Source of the DNA: JBLWXV01 sp048267245
Lineage (GTDB): Bacteria; Bdellovibrionota; Bacteriovoracia; Bacteriovoracales; Bacteriovoracaceae
DNA length: 64,000 nt
NCBI GenBank assembly: GCA_048267245.1
Contig: JBLWXV010000001.1
Span: 372,001-436,000 of the forward strand
Direction: 5' to 3'
Position 1 is the first letter of the stretch; the number at the start of each line of letters is the position of its first letter. The position numbers and the translations under genes were made by a program. Below the pieces are notes generated by a model. That model did not search any database. It had not been told where the DNA came from and saw only the letters and a program-made list of their open reading frames with translations. Shown piece by piece: positions 46,530-54,814 of the stretch.

Positions 46530-47516
46530 ATGGCCTACGTTAATCCAGAGCTTGAGAGAATAAAAGCTCAGCTATCTCAATTCTCAAAAGGTTTTATTCC
46601 TTTTGTTGCTGTCATTATCTTAGTAGTGGCAATCTTTAGCTGCTTTTATACTGTTGAGCCAGATGAAGAGGCCGTTGTGATTCGTCTTGGGCGCTACGTG
46701 AACACCAATCAGCCAGGTCTACACTTTAAGATTCCCTTTGGTGTGGACCGAGTCATTAAAGTGAAGACAAAGCAGATTCTCCAGCAGGAATTTGGCTTTA
46801 GAACTAGTGATGTTGACGTAAGACGCACTCAGTACTCTAAAGATAATTTTGATGGAGAGTCACTAATGCTTACCGGTGATCTCAACGTCGCCGATGTTGA
46901 GTGGGCCGTTCAATATCAAATTAGTGATCCTTTCAAATTTCTCTTTCAAATGAGCGAGCCTATTAGAAATATTCGCGATGTCTCTGAGAGTATTATGAGA
47001 AGAGTGGTGGGTGACCGCTTGGTTGGAGAAGTTCTCACCACCGGTAGGGCCGAGATCGCCTCAGAGGCCAAAGGTCTTATGCAAGAAGTGCTCGATCACT
47101 ATGACATGGGAATTAGCATCGTTTCTGTGAAGCTTCAGGATGTAAATCCACCTGAGAAAGTGAAGCCTTCTTTTAACGATGTGAACGCCGCTAAGCAAGA
47201 ACAAGAAAAGATGATTAACCAAGCAGAGGAAGCTTATAACCGAGTAATTCCTCAGGCACGAGGCGAGGCTGAACAGACTATTGCTGAGAGTGAAGGTTAC
47301 GCCGCTGCGGCCATTAACCGCGCCCTCGGGGACGCGGAAAAATTTAGCTCTGTCTATGAAGAATATCGTCGCGCTCCTGAAGTGACTAGAAAGAGGCTCT
47401 ACTTGGAGTCAATGGAGAAGCTCTTTAAGCGCTTTAGAGACATCACAATTGTTGACGACAAGGTAAAGGGCCTACTCCCTGTTTATCAAAATATTTCTAG
47501 TCAGGGAGGAAAGTAA
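46530..47516 (+). CDS. hflK: FtsH protease modulator HflK
   Basis: SPFH/stomatin-family membrane protein, 328 residues, with one membrane helix (about 20-40) and a periplasmic SPFH domain opening TVEPDEEAVVIRLGRYVNTNQPGLHFKIPFGVDRV. A long Glu/Ala-rich coiled coil (QARGEAEQTIAESEGYAAAAINRA) follows. HflK and HflC form a cage around FtsH and limit its action on membrane proteins. AGGAG precedes the ATG. It adjoins the carboxylase genes, perhaps in one transcript, although the functions look unrelated. Confidence 0.93.
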   Translation: MAYVNPELERIKAQLSQFSKGFIPFVAVIILVVAIFSCFYTVEPDEEAVVIRLGRYVNTNQPGLHFKIPFGVDRVIKVKTKQILQQEFGFRTSDVDVRRTQYSKDNFDGESLMLTGDLNVADVEWAVQYQISDPFKFLFQMSEPIRNIRDVSESIMRRVVGDRLVGEVLTTGRAEIASEAKGLMQEVLDHYDMGISIVSVKLQDVNPPEKVKPSFNDVNAAKQEQEKMINQAEEAYNRVIPQARGEAEQTIAESEGYAAAAINRALGDAEKFSSVYEEYRRAPEVTRKRLYLESMEKLFKRFRDITIVDDKVKGLLPVYQNISSQGGK

Positions 47517-47517
47517 G

Positions 47518-48456
47518 ATGAAAAAGATTATTTTTGCCTTTGTTGCATTTGTACTTTTTGTCATTGGATCAAGTTCGGTCTTTGTTGTCCCTGAAGATAA
47601 GCAGGTGATTATCACGGAATTTGGTAAGCCTGTGGGCAAGCCAATTACAGAAGCAGGTTTGCACTTTAAAAAGCCCTTCTTACAAGAGCCTCGCTATGTC
47701 GATAAGCGCATTCTCTCTTGGGATGGTTTTCCAAATCAGATTCCTACGAAGGATAAGAAGTTTATTTTGGTCGACACCACGGCCCGCTGGAAAGTGATTG
47801 ATCCACTTAAGTTCATCCAAACAGTTCGCAATGAGAAAGGCGCGAAGGCAAGAATTGATACGATTCTCGATTCAATTACTCGCGATGTGATTTCAAAGCA
47901 GAATCTGGTTGAGGCGGTCAGAAATTCAAACGCGATTCTCAATCGCATTGATGAACTTAGGGCCCAGGATGGAATTCTTGAAGAGGAAGTGACCGGAGAG
48001 ATTGAGCGCATTAATATTGGTCGCGAAAAACTCTCTGGCGAGATCGTTGTGACTGCCACAAAGGAACTCGAGCAATTTGGGATTAGTCTGGTCGATGTTC
48101 AGTTGCGCCGAATTTCGTATGAGAAGTCGGTTGAAGAGAAGGTCTTTGAAAGAATGATTTCTGAGCGCCAGCGTGTGGCGCAGAAGATTCGCTCGGTAGG
48201 TCAGGGTGAGAAGAAGAAGATCGAAGGTCGTATTAGTAAAGATCTCGAGACTATTCGCTCAGAAGCCTACCGCACGGCCCAGGGAATTCGCGGTGAAGGT
48301 GAAGCCAAGGCCACGGCGATCTATGCTAAGACCATGGGGCGCGATCCGAAATTCTTTGAATTTGTTCGCTCGCTTGAAGCCTATGAGTCGGCGTTGAGTG
48401 AGGATACAAAACTGATCCTAAGCTCTGGCTCTGAATTTTTAAGATTGATGGATTAA
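47518..48456 (+). CDS. hflC: FtsH protease modulator HflC
   Basis: Partner of HflK, 312 residues. An N-terminal helix (about 4-22) leads to the SPFH domain (VFVVPEDKQVIITEFGKPVGKPITEAGLHFKKPF), then a coiled coil (IRGEGEAKATAIYAKTMGRDPKFFEFVRSLEAYE) typical of HflC. It begins one base after the hflK stop, with GGGAGG inside hflK. Its stop overlaps the convergent meaB stop by four bases. Confidence 0.94.
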   Translation: MKKIIFAFVAFVLFVIGSSSVFVVPEDKQVIITEFGKPVGKPITEAGLHFKKPFLQEPRYVDKRILSWDGFPNQIPTKDKKFILVDTTARWKVIDPLKFIQTVRNEKGAKARIDTILDSITRDVISKQNLVEAVRNSNAILNRIDELRAQDGILEEEVTGEIERINIGREKLSGEIVVTATKELEQFGISLVDVQLRRISYEKSVEEKVFERMISERQRVAQKIRSVGQGEKKKIEGRISKDLETIRSEAYRTAQGIRGEGEAKATAIYAKTMGRDPKFFEFVRSLEAYESALSEDTKLILSSGSEFLRLMD

Positions 48457-49400
48457 TTCTTAAAGAGCTTCTTAAACATTTGATTGGCCCCTTCAGCTGG
48501 GGTCAATTCATTTGCCGCAATTTTCTTAATCAACTCAGATTTAAGCTTAGAGAGATCATTATTGCCATGAATGGCATGGTCAATGAGATCTCTAAACATC
48601 ACTTCCATCCAGTGAACACGCTGTGAGGCGCGCTTGGCTTCAGTGTCTTGAGCTCCCAGGGCCTCATTCATTTTTATCCATGCCTCAGCAATCCCTTTAT
48701 TGTGAAGTGCAGAGCATTTTAGGATCGTAGGAGTGCGGCCAAGAATTTGAAAAGCATTTTGAAAGTGAGTTTGGGCATGAGCTGCAGGGATTTCACCCTG
48801 GCCATCGGCCTTATTGATGATGATGACATCACAGAGTTCAAGGATTCCCTTTTTAATTCCTTGGAGATCATCTCCAGCATTGGGGAGCATGAGCACGCAA
48901 AAGAGATCGACCATACTTGAAACTTCAACTTCACTCTGACCTACGCCAACTGTTTCAACGAGAATAACGTCATAACCAGCGGCTTCACAAAGAAGCATGG
49001 CCTCTCTGGTCTTAGCGGCAACTCCACCTAGCGCGCCACTTGTTGGAGAGGGGCGAATAAAAGCCTCTTCACGACTACTGAGTTCGTCCATGCGAGTTTT
49101 ATCACCTAAGAGCGAGCCGCCTGAAACAGGCGAGCTTGGGTCAACTGCGAGTACGGCAACTTTCATACCTTGAGAGATTAAGTGGAGTCCAAAGGCTTCA
49201 ATAAATGTCGATTTGCCAACTCCAGGAACACCGGAGAGTCCGATTCGAATAGACTTACCAACGAGTGGCAGAATTTCACCCATGAGTTTGCGCGCGCTCT
49301 CTTGATGATCGTCTCGCGAGCTCTCAATGAGGGTAATCGCCTTTGCTAGCGCACGGCGATTGCCCTTGATTAATTCAGACTTAATCTCACTTACTTTCAT
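48453..49400 (-). CDS. meaB: Methylmalonyl-CoA mutase-associated GTPase MeaB
   Basis: G3E-family GTPase chaperone (MeaB/ArgK) that gates cofactor loading of methylmalonyl-CoA mutase and protects it from inactivation; 315 residues. P-loop GVPGVGKS (57-64), DPSSPVSGGSLLGDKTRM, ETVGVGQSEVEVSSMVD and NKADG are all present, and C-terminal helices serve in dimerisation. The start overlaps the mutase stop by four bases, so the pair is coupled, which supports the assignment. Confidence 0.95.
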   Translation of the reverse strand: MKVSEIKSELIKGNRRALAKAITLIESSRDDHQESARKLMGEILPLVGKSIRIGLSGVPGVGKSTFIEAFGLHLISQGMKVAVLAVDPSSPVSGGSLLGDKTRMDELSSREEAFIRPSPTSGALGGVAAKTREAMLLCEAAGYDVILVETVGVGQSEVEVSSMVDLFCVLMLPNAGDDLQGIKKGILELCDVIIINKADGQGEIPAAHAQTHFQNAFQILGRTPTILKCSALHNKGIAEAWIKMNEALGAQDTEAKRASQRVHWMEVMFRDLIDHAIHGNNDLSKLKSELIKKIAANELTPAEGANQMFKKLFKN

Positions 49401-51553
49401 GCCATCCCTAAGTGCTGATTAATCGCAGCGAGCACTGCCTTGGCAGAGTCTGGAATAGGAGTGCCGGGCCCGAAGATTCCCTTAACGCCGGCCTTATTGA
49501 GAAAGTCATAGTCTGTTCTTGGAATCACTCCACCCACAACGACAATAATGTCACTGCCACCTTGCTTAGTGAGTTCGGCAATGAGATCGGGCACAAGGGT
49601 CTTGTGTCCGGCAGCTTGTGAAGAGACTCCAACGACGTGAACGTCGTTTTCAATGGCTTGCTTTGCCACTTCTTCTGGTGTTGAAAAGAGTGGAGCTAGG
49701 TCAATATCAAATCCCACGTCGGCAAATGCAGTGGCAATGACCTTGGCGCCACGGTCGTGACCATCTTGACCCATTTTAGCAACCAACATTCTCGGGCGAC
49801 GTCCATGCTTATCTTGAAAAGCCTTGATATCTTCTTCAATCATATTCCAATCCTGGTTTTCACTAAAGGCACTTCCGTAGACTCCACTCACGGTTTGTGA
49901 GTTTGCTTTAAAGCGCCCCCAAATCTTCTCAAGTGCGAAAGTCATTTCTCCGACTGTTGCGCGGGCCTTGGCTGCGGCAATTGAGAGGGCAAGGCCATTG
50001 CCAGCGCCAGTCTCAGCGTACTTGGTCAGGGCGGCCAATGCCTTCACGACTTCTGCATCATCGCGAGTCGCGCGAATCTGAGCTAGGCGCTTGACCTGGC
50101 CTTCGCGAACGGCGTCGTTGTCAATTTCTAGAATTTCAGCAAGTGCCTCTTCTTTTTTCAGCTTGTACTTATTCACACCGACAATGACGTCCTTACCTTG
50201 ATCAATGCGGGCCTGCTTCTTAGCGGCTGCCTCTTCAATGCGAAGCTTTGGAATTCCCGCTTCAATGGCATTTGCCATGCCACCTTGTTGCTTCACCTCT
50301 TCCATAATGGCGAGGGCTTTGTCGGCCAATTCTTGGGTGAGTGACTCCATCATATATGAGCCACCCCAAGGGTCTACGACAGTAGTGATATGTGTTTCTT
50401 CTTGAAGAATGAGTTGGGTATTTCTAGCGATACGAGCTGAGAAATCAGTTGGCAGTGCGACTGCTTCATCAAAAGAGTTAGTATGGAGAGATTGCGTTCC
50501 ACCAAAGACCGCGGCCATCGCCTCAATAGTTGTTCTAATGACGTTGTTATAGGGGTCTTGCTCAGTGAGAGACCAGCCCGAAGTTTGGCAGTGAGTGCGA
50601 AGCATTTTTGACTTCTCATCTTTTGCACCAAAGTCGGTCATGATCTTTGACCACAGCATTCTGGCGGCGCGAAGTTTAGCGATCTCAAGATAGAAGTTCA
50701 TGCCGATACCAAAGAAGAATGAAAGGCGAGGAGCGAAGGCATCGACTTCGAGACCTGATTCGATAGCGGTCTTCACATACTCCATTCCATCGGCGAGCGT
50801 ATAGGCGAGTTCGAGGGCCGCATCTGCTCCGGCTTCTTGAATGTGATAGCCCGAAATAGAGATCGAGTTAAATTTGGGCATGTGCTCAGAAGTGTAAGCG
50901 AAAATATCGGAGATGATTCTCATCGAAGGATTTGGTGGGAAGATATAGGTATTTCTCACCATGAACTCTTTGAGAATATCGTTTTGAATTGTTCCAGAGA
51001 GTTTGTCTTGTGAGACGCCTTGCTCCTCAGCGGCGACAACGTAGCAGGCGAGGATCGGAAGAACGGCGCCGTTCATGGTCATCGAGACGGAGACCTTATC
51101 AAGGGGAATCTCGTTAAAGAGAATCTTCATGTCTTCGACACTATCAATGGCCACACCGGCCTTGCCCACATCACCCTTTACACGTGGGTGATCGGAGTCG
51201 TATCCGCGGTGAGTGGCGAGGTCAAAAGCTACTGAGACCCCTTGGCCTCCCGCTGCGAGTGCGCGGCGATAGAAGGCATTTGATTCTTCGGCAGTGGAAA
51301 AGCCAGCATACTGACGAATCGTCCACGGGCGTCCGGTGTACATCGTCGCACGCGGGCCGCGAGTGTAGGGGGCCATTCCGGGTAGAGATTCTTCGTAGCC
51401 AGATTCTTTAAGGTCGTTGCTGGTGTAGAGGGGCTTCACAGTGATGCCCTCTGGAGTCGGCCAATTGTGCTTGGCCATATCCTTGCCCTTGAGCTCCTTG
51501 CTCGCGAGCTTTTCCCATTGAGAATACTGCTTATTTAATTCGTCATTTTGCAT
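49397..51553 (-). CDS. scpA: Methylmalonyl-CoA mutase, single-chain B12-dependent
   Basis: Converts (R)-methylmalonyl-CoA and succinyl-CoA using adenosylcobalamin. The 718 residues include the substrate-binding TIM barrel (TMYTGRPWTIRQYAGFSTAEESN, SVAFDLATHRGYDSDHPRV, then ISGYHIQEAGADAALELAYTLADG) and a C-terminal cobalamin domain with DGHDRGAKVIA, where H599 would be the lower cobalt ligand. The full chain with both domains is the homodimeric form (E. coli ScpA/Sbm, human MUT). Paired with MeaB and opposite a probable propionyl-CoA carboxylase, it completes the route except for the epimerase. Confidence 0.96.
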   Translation of the reverse strand: MQNDELNKQYSQWEKLASKELKGKDMAKHNWPTPEGITVKPLYTSNDLKESGYEESLPGMAPYTRGPRATMYTGRPWTIRQYAGFSTAEESNAFYRRALAAGGQGVSVAFDLATHRGYDSDHPRVKGDVGKAGVAIDSVEDMKILFNEIPLDKVSVSMTMNGAVLPILACYVVAAEEQGVSQDKLSGTIQNDILKEFMVRNTYIFPPNPSMRIISDIFAYTSEHMPKFNSISISGYHIQEAGADAALELAYTLADGMEYVKTAIESGLEVDAFAPRLSFFFGIGMNFYLEIAKLRAARMLWSKIMTDFGAKDEKSKMLRTHCQTSGWSLTEQDPYNNVIRTTIEAMAAVFGGTQSLHTNSFDEAVALPTDFSARIARNTQLILQEETHITTVVDPWGGSYMMESLTQELADKALAIMEEVKQQGGMANAIEAGIPKLRIEEAAAKKQARIDQGKDVIVGVNKYKLKKEEALAEILEIDNDAVREGQVKRLAQIRATRDDAEVVKALAALTKYAETGAGNGLALSIAAAKARATVGEMTFALEKIWGRFKANSQTVSGVYGSAFSENQDWNMIEEDIKAFQDKHGRRPRMLVAKMGQDGHDRGAKVIATAFADVGFDIDLAPLFSTPEEVAKQAIENDVHVVGVSSQAAGHKTLVPDLIAELTKQGGSDIIVVVGGVIPRTDYDFLNKAGVKGIFGPGTPIPDSAKAVLAAINQHLGMA

Positions 51554-51620
51554 ACTTAACTGCCTTAATAGGGATGGGATTTTGCTTATCAGCCTACCAA
51601 AAAGCCCGCCTATGTGTCAC

Positions 51621-51675
51621 TGCCCACAAATACTGGGCATTTCCAACGCCCCCATAGGGGCAAAAGGTGCCCCTA
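51621..51675. promoter_or_regulatory. Two adjacent hairpins in the mutase upstream region
   Basis: TGCCCA/TGGGCA (51621-51639) and TAGGGGCA/TGCCCCTA (51655-51675, extended by CC/GG after one mismatch) lie between the divergent mutase gene and its neighbour. Read on the minus strand they precede GGCGGGC-TTTTT (about 51599-51610), which could act as the 3' half of a terminator. No match to a cobalamin riboswitch consensus was found. Confidence 0.4.
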
Positions 51676-51727
51676 CGGTGATCAGAGGAGTTGTGCGGTA
51701 CAATATAATGTGTGCCCAGGAGGTAGG

Positions 51728-52276
51728 ATGAGCCGTGAGAATCAAAAAGCCGGACAACTCATTTTAGAGCATAGTCTGCAAACCTTCTTCTTTGACCAGC
51801 TTCAGGAGGTCAATGGGAAATCCACTAATCCCGTAAAGGGTGAGGTGATCTTTTACTCAAGTTTGGTCATGGATAAGTTTGGTGAATCCAAGGAATACTT
51901 TGATTACACTGAAGGACGCCCCAAGGATAAGATTCTGGGGATGAAGTTACTTGAGGCCCAGCAAAAACCCAAGAATCAGCAGCGCCGTGAACTTCAAGAC
52001 ATTGGAGACACCGCTCTCTTTCTCTGTGGATACTTTAGCGAGTCACTCAATTCAAAAATTATCGATACTCGCTACTATCAAGAGCTTGGGCAGATTGCTT
52101 ATCAAAGGCTTGATCACCTAGTGCCTCATGCCTATGAGATCCCTTCATTCTTTAGCTTAATGTCTAGAGGATTTGGAACACTCACGACTATGATGAGTAT
52201 AGTAGCCAATCGCTTTCAGCAAAGTGATGATCATGAGGTCTTGTTAATCTTAGGAAGTGGACTAAAAGCTTCTTAG
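51728..52276 (+). CDS. Protein of unknown function
   Basis: A 182-residue soluble protein, predicted mostly helical, with no signal peptide, metal site or nucleotide motif that I recognise. Conserved-looking stretches are GEVIFYSSLVMDKFGESKEYF, ELQDIGDTALFLCGYFSESL and YYQELGQIAYQRLDHLVP. The start ATG 51728 has AGGAGG four bases upstream; an in-frame earlier ATG at 51614 would read through the hairpins and add low-complexity residues. A TATAAT at 51704-51709 gives a leader of only about a dozen bases. Its 3' end overlaps the histidine kinase gene by four bases, tail to tail. Confidence 0.75.
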   Translation: MSRENQKAGQLILEHSLQTFFFDQLQEVNGKSTNPVKGEVIFYSSLVMDKFGESKEYFDYTEGRPKDKILGMKLLEAQQKPKNQQRRELQDIGDTALFLCGYFSESLNSKIIDTRYYQELGQIAYQRLDHLVPHAYEIPSFFSLMSRGFGTLTTMMSIVANRFQQSDDHEVLLILGSGLKAS

Positions 52277-53493
52277 ACCTTTTTGAAATCTTTGATGCTA
52301 AAGCTAAATGTACTCCCAACTCGTGGAGTAGACTCGCACCAAATTGTACCACCGAGCAATTCGCACAGCCCTTGGCAGATTGAGAGGCCAAGGCCTGTTC
52401 CACCGTAAACTCTTGTAATGCTCGCATCGGCTTGATTGTAGGGGGCAAAGAGCTTTTCTAGTTTCTCTTTGGCAATTCCAATTCCAGAATCTTTAACATG
52501 AAATTCAATGAGTGAATAATCGCCGCGATCAGCACTCACTCTAGAAGATATCTGAATCGCTCCGCGGTCAGTGAACTTTAAAGCATTTGAAATGAGATTG
52601 ACGAGAATCTGTTTGACTCGAGTAGGGTCAGAAACCACTGTGAGGGGAACAGAAGCGTCGATATCAATTGAGAGTTCAATTCCTTTACTACTCATCTTGG
52701 GTAGAAATTGGCGAGCACTCTGATTGATGAGGTCGATAAGATTAAACGACTTTTTTTCTAGATGAATCTTTCTATTTTCAAGTTTTGAGTAATCGAGAAT
52801 ATCGTTGACGACGCTGAGTAGATCTCCGGTACAGTCGAGCAGGATCTCCGAGTACTCTTCAATATTCTTGTCACCAATGAGCATCGCCTTGTCGCGAAGG
52901 ATGTGGGCAATACTGGTGATGCCGGTAACGGGAGTGCGAATTTCGTGACTCATTTCTGCGAGAAACTTCGCTCTAAAACTCGCCATCTCTTCTAGTTCTA
53001 TATTTTTAAGCCGAAGCTTGAGAAGTGTTTCAACTTGATTGGCAAAACTTCGAAGCAGTTCTATTTGATCGTCACTAAATTTTCTTGGCCTGTGATCAAG
53101 TAAACACAAAGTCCCAAGCCTAAGATCCTCATCCATTGTGATAGGAATTCCAACATAGGAGACGACGTGGGGCTCGCCAGTGACTAGGGGATTTGAACTA
53201 AAGCGCTCATCCCGGCGGGCATCTTCAACAATGAGTGGTGTTGGATTTAAAATGGCGTGGGCGCAAAAGGCAATGTCGCGTGGAGTTTCACTACTGTCGA
53301 TTCCATGGTGTGATTTAAACCACTGGCGATCGAGATCAACTAAGCTAACAAGGCAAACTGGAACATCGAAAAGACGTGAGATGGTAGAAGTGAGCACATC
53401 AAAGCTGTGCTCCTTAGGCGTGTCTAAGATATTTAAACGTCTAAGTAAATTCAGGCGTTCATTTTCATTTCTTGGCTTAGGCGCAACGATCAT
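52273..53493 (-). CDS. GAF-domain sensor histidine kinase
   Basis: A 406-residue cytoplasmic kinase with no membrane helix. The order is GAF domain (about 20-165), short coiled coil, HisKA with FLAEMSHEIRTP (phospho-acceptor H183), then HATPase with N box NLISNALKFTD, G1 DSGIGIA and G2 GGTGLGLSIC. The GAF segment RLNLLRRLNILDTPKEHSFD with CLVSLVDLDRQWFKS is a common type in environmental kinases. ATG 53493 is chosen because the GAF family usually starts close to it; a GTG at 53607 would add 38 residues without a ribosome-binding site. A lone receiver is encoded divergently next door and is a plausible partner. Confidence 0.88.
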   Translation of the reverse strand: MIVAPKPRNENERLNLLRRLNILDTPKEHSFDVLTSTISRLFDVPVCLVSLVDLDRQWFKSHHGIDSSETPRDIAFCAHAILNPTPLIVEDARRDERFSSNPLVTGEPHVVSYVGIPITMDEDLRLGTLCLLDHRPRKFSDDQIELLRSFANQVETLLKLRLKNIELEEMASFRAKFLAEMSHEIRTPVTGITSIAHILRDKAMLIGDKNIEEYSEILLDCTGDLLSVVNDILDYSKLENRKIHLEKKSFNLIDLINQSARQFLPKMSSKGIELSIDIDASVPLTVVSDPTRVKQILVNLISNALKFTDRGAIQISSRVSADRGDYSLIEFHVKDSGIGIAKEKLEKLFAPYNQADASITRVYGGTGLGLSICQGLCELLGGTIWCESTPRVGSTFSFSIKDFKKV

Positions 53494-53688
53494 ATAGCTA
53501 AAACCACCATCGGGACTGGCCCTGGGCCGATAGACTTGGTTAAGAGTAGCTAAACTTTTTAGCAAAGGCAGAGGGGCTTGGAAAGGCGTGCTGCATGATG
53601 TCGGCACTAGATAAGAAAAATGAAGATGCGCGAGTGTTTTTAAATATCTATACTACCAGCCCTCGCATGATTACGTTTGGAGTTCGAT

Positions 53689-54036
53689 ATGAAAAAAATC
53701 CTCATCCTAGAAGATTCAGAATCTCTTCTCAAAATATGGGAAATTTTCTTTCGCACGCAAAATTGTGAATTCTACTCATGCAAGTCGCTTGAGGAGGCGA
53801 ATTCTGCTCTAGAAGCAAATGGTGAAATCGACATTTTTCTCTGTGATTATACCATTAATGGCGACAGTTCGATCGACTTCTGTCGTGCCGCGAGAAGTAA
53901 ATTTCCCGACGCACGCATTGAGCTGATCACTGGATTTGATAAAGATGATATCGATGAAGAGATTGAAGATTCTCTCAAATTAAATTTCTCTACTAAGCCA
54001 GTGCCAATGTCATTTCTTAGCTCTCTTTTGAAATAG
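53689..54036 (+). CDS. Single-domain response regulator (receiver only)
   Basis: A 115-residue receiver domain with no output domain. The acidic pair E8/D9, phospho-acceptor D53 (in FLCDYTI), T81 and K103 (in STKPVP) are all in place. Such proteins relay phosphate or bind a target directly, as CheY does. ATG 53689 lies six bases after GGAG; a TTG at 53677 overlaps that site. It is divergent from the histidine kinase, with 195 bases between the starts, and 83 bases before a beta-barrel gene. Confidence 0.88.
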   Translation: MKKILILEDSESLLKIWEIFFRTQNCEFYSCKSLEEANSALEANGEIDIFLCDYTINGDSSIDFCRAARSKFPDARIELITGFDKDDIDEEIEDSLKLNFSTKPVPMSFLSSLLK

Positions 54037-54062
54037 AACGTATTTAGGAAGTTTTTCTTAAC

Positions 54063-54098
54063 TTGTGTCAAATGTAAGTCGCGTGTAAATTTTTTACA
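54063..54098 (+). promoter_or_regulatory. Candidate promoter with overlapping palindrome before the beta-barrel gene
   Basis: TTGTGT (54063-54068), a 17-base spacer and TAAATT (54086-54091). The inverted repeat TGTAAA-ttt-TTTACA (54084-54098) covers the -10 and could be a repressor site. Confidence 0.4.
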
Positions 54099-54119
54099 AA
54101 CATTTAACACGAGGTTTGT

Positions 54120-54800
54120 ATGAAAGGCATGATGCTCTATCTCGCAGCGATGGTTCTGCTTTTACCCTTAACTGTAAAATCCCAAGAAGGCGCTTTTGAT
54201 TTAGAAACGGAGCGGAAAGTTCGCTTTGGACTAGGACTAGCGGTGGGAGAGATCGCTGACTCAAGTGATAAGATAGACTCTGCCGGGCTAGATCTATCGA
54301 TGGGCCTTATCTTTCCGTTTAGTGAAAACTTCACCACAGATTCAACCTTACACTTTAATGTTCTCGCCCTCGATGAAGAACAACTTAGAAAGACCACATC
54401 GACTACAGTTGACCAAAGTTACTTCTATGATCTAACAGTGACTCAAAAACTTGCCTATAATTTCTACGCTAACTCAACTATTTTGAGACCCTATATCGAA
54501 GTTGGATTGGGAAGAGGAAATTGGCACACTGAAATTACGGAAGTCTCTGGCGGGTCAGTCTACGATGCCAAAATTGATATTAAATATTGGAAGCTAGGCG
54601 GCTCACTTGGCTTTGATGTTGTCTTTACGACGGGCTTTTCTCTCTTTTTGCAATACGATATGTACAAGTATAACTTTGATGACACTGCCGACGTAGAAGC
54701 AAGCGGTAATGGAATAACAGTCAATCAAAGTGTAGATATCGACCAAGGTGAAGATGTGGATGTCACGGGCTTCACTCTTGGTCTCGCGTACATTTTCTAA
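54120..54800 (+). CDS. Outer-membrane beta-barrel protein
   Basis: A 226-residue protein with a signal peptide (hydrophobic core about 4-18, cleavage near VKS-Q). The rest alternates polar and hydrophobic residues in strand-length runs separated by acidic turns, and it ends in Tyr-Ile-Phe, the C-terminal aromatic signal read by the BAM complex. Size and pattern fit an eight-stranded barrel of the OmpX/OmpA-like or PF13505 type. Loops are rich in Asp and Thr. The role is unknown; GAGG precedes the ATG. The neighbouring receiver gene is on the same strand. Confidence 0.75.
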   Translation: MKGMMLYLAAMVLLLPLTVKSQEGAFDLETERKVRFGLGLAVGEIADSSDKIDSAGLDLSMGLIFPFSENFTTDSTLHFNVLALDEEQLRKTTSTTVDQSYFYDLTVTQKLAYNFYANSTILRPYIEVGLGRGNWHTEITEVSGGSVYDAKIDIKYWKLGGSLGFDVVFTTGFSLFLQYDMYKYNFDDTADVEASGNGITVNQSVDIDQGEDVDVTGFTLGLAYIF

Positions 54801-54814
54801 CTTAAGTGGGGAGT

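Noticed and set aside
51554..51720. Cobalamin riboswitch upstream of the mutase
   Set aside because: The hairpins and a CACTG-like string drew attention, but the conserved B12 box and the characteristic core segments are not found in order on either strand.
51614..51727. Longer N-terminus for the unknown protein from ATG 51614
   Set aside because: It would translate both hairpins, lacks a ribosome-binding site and begins upstream of the TATAAT, while ATG 51728 has AGGAGG.
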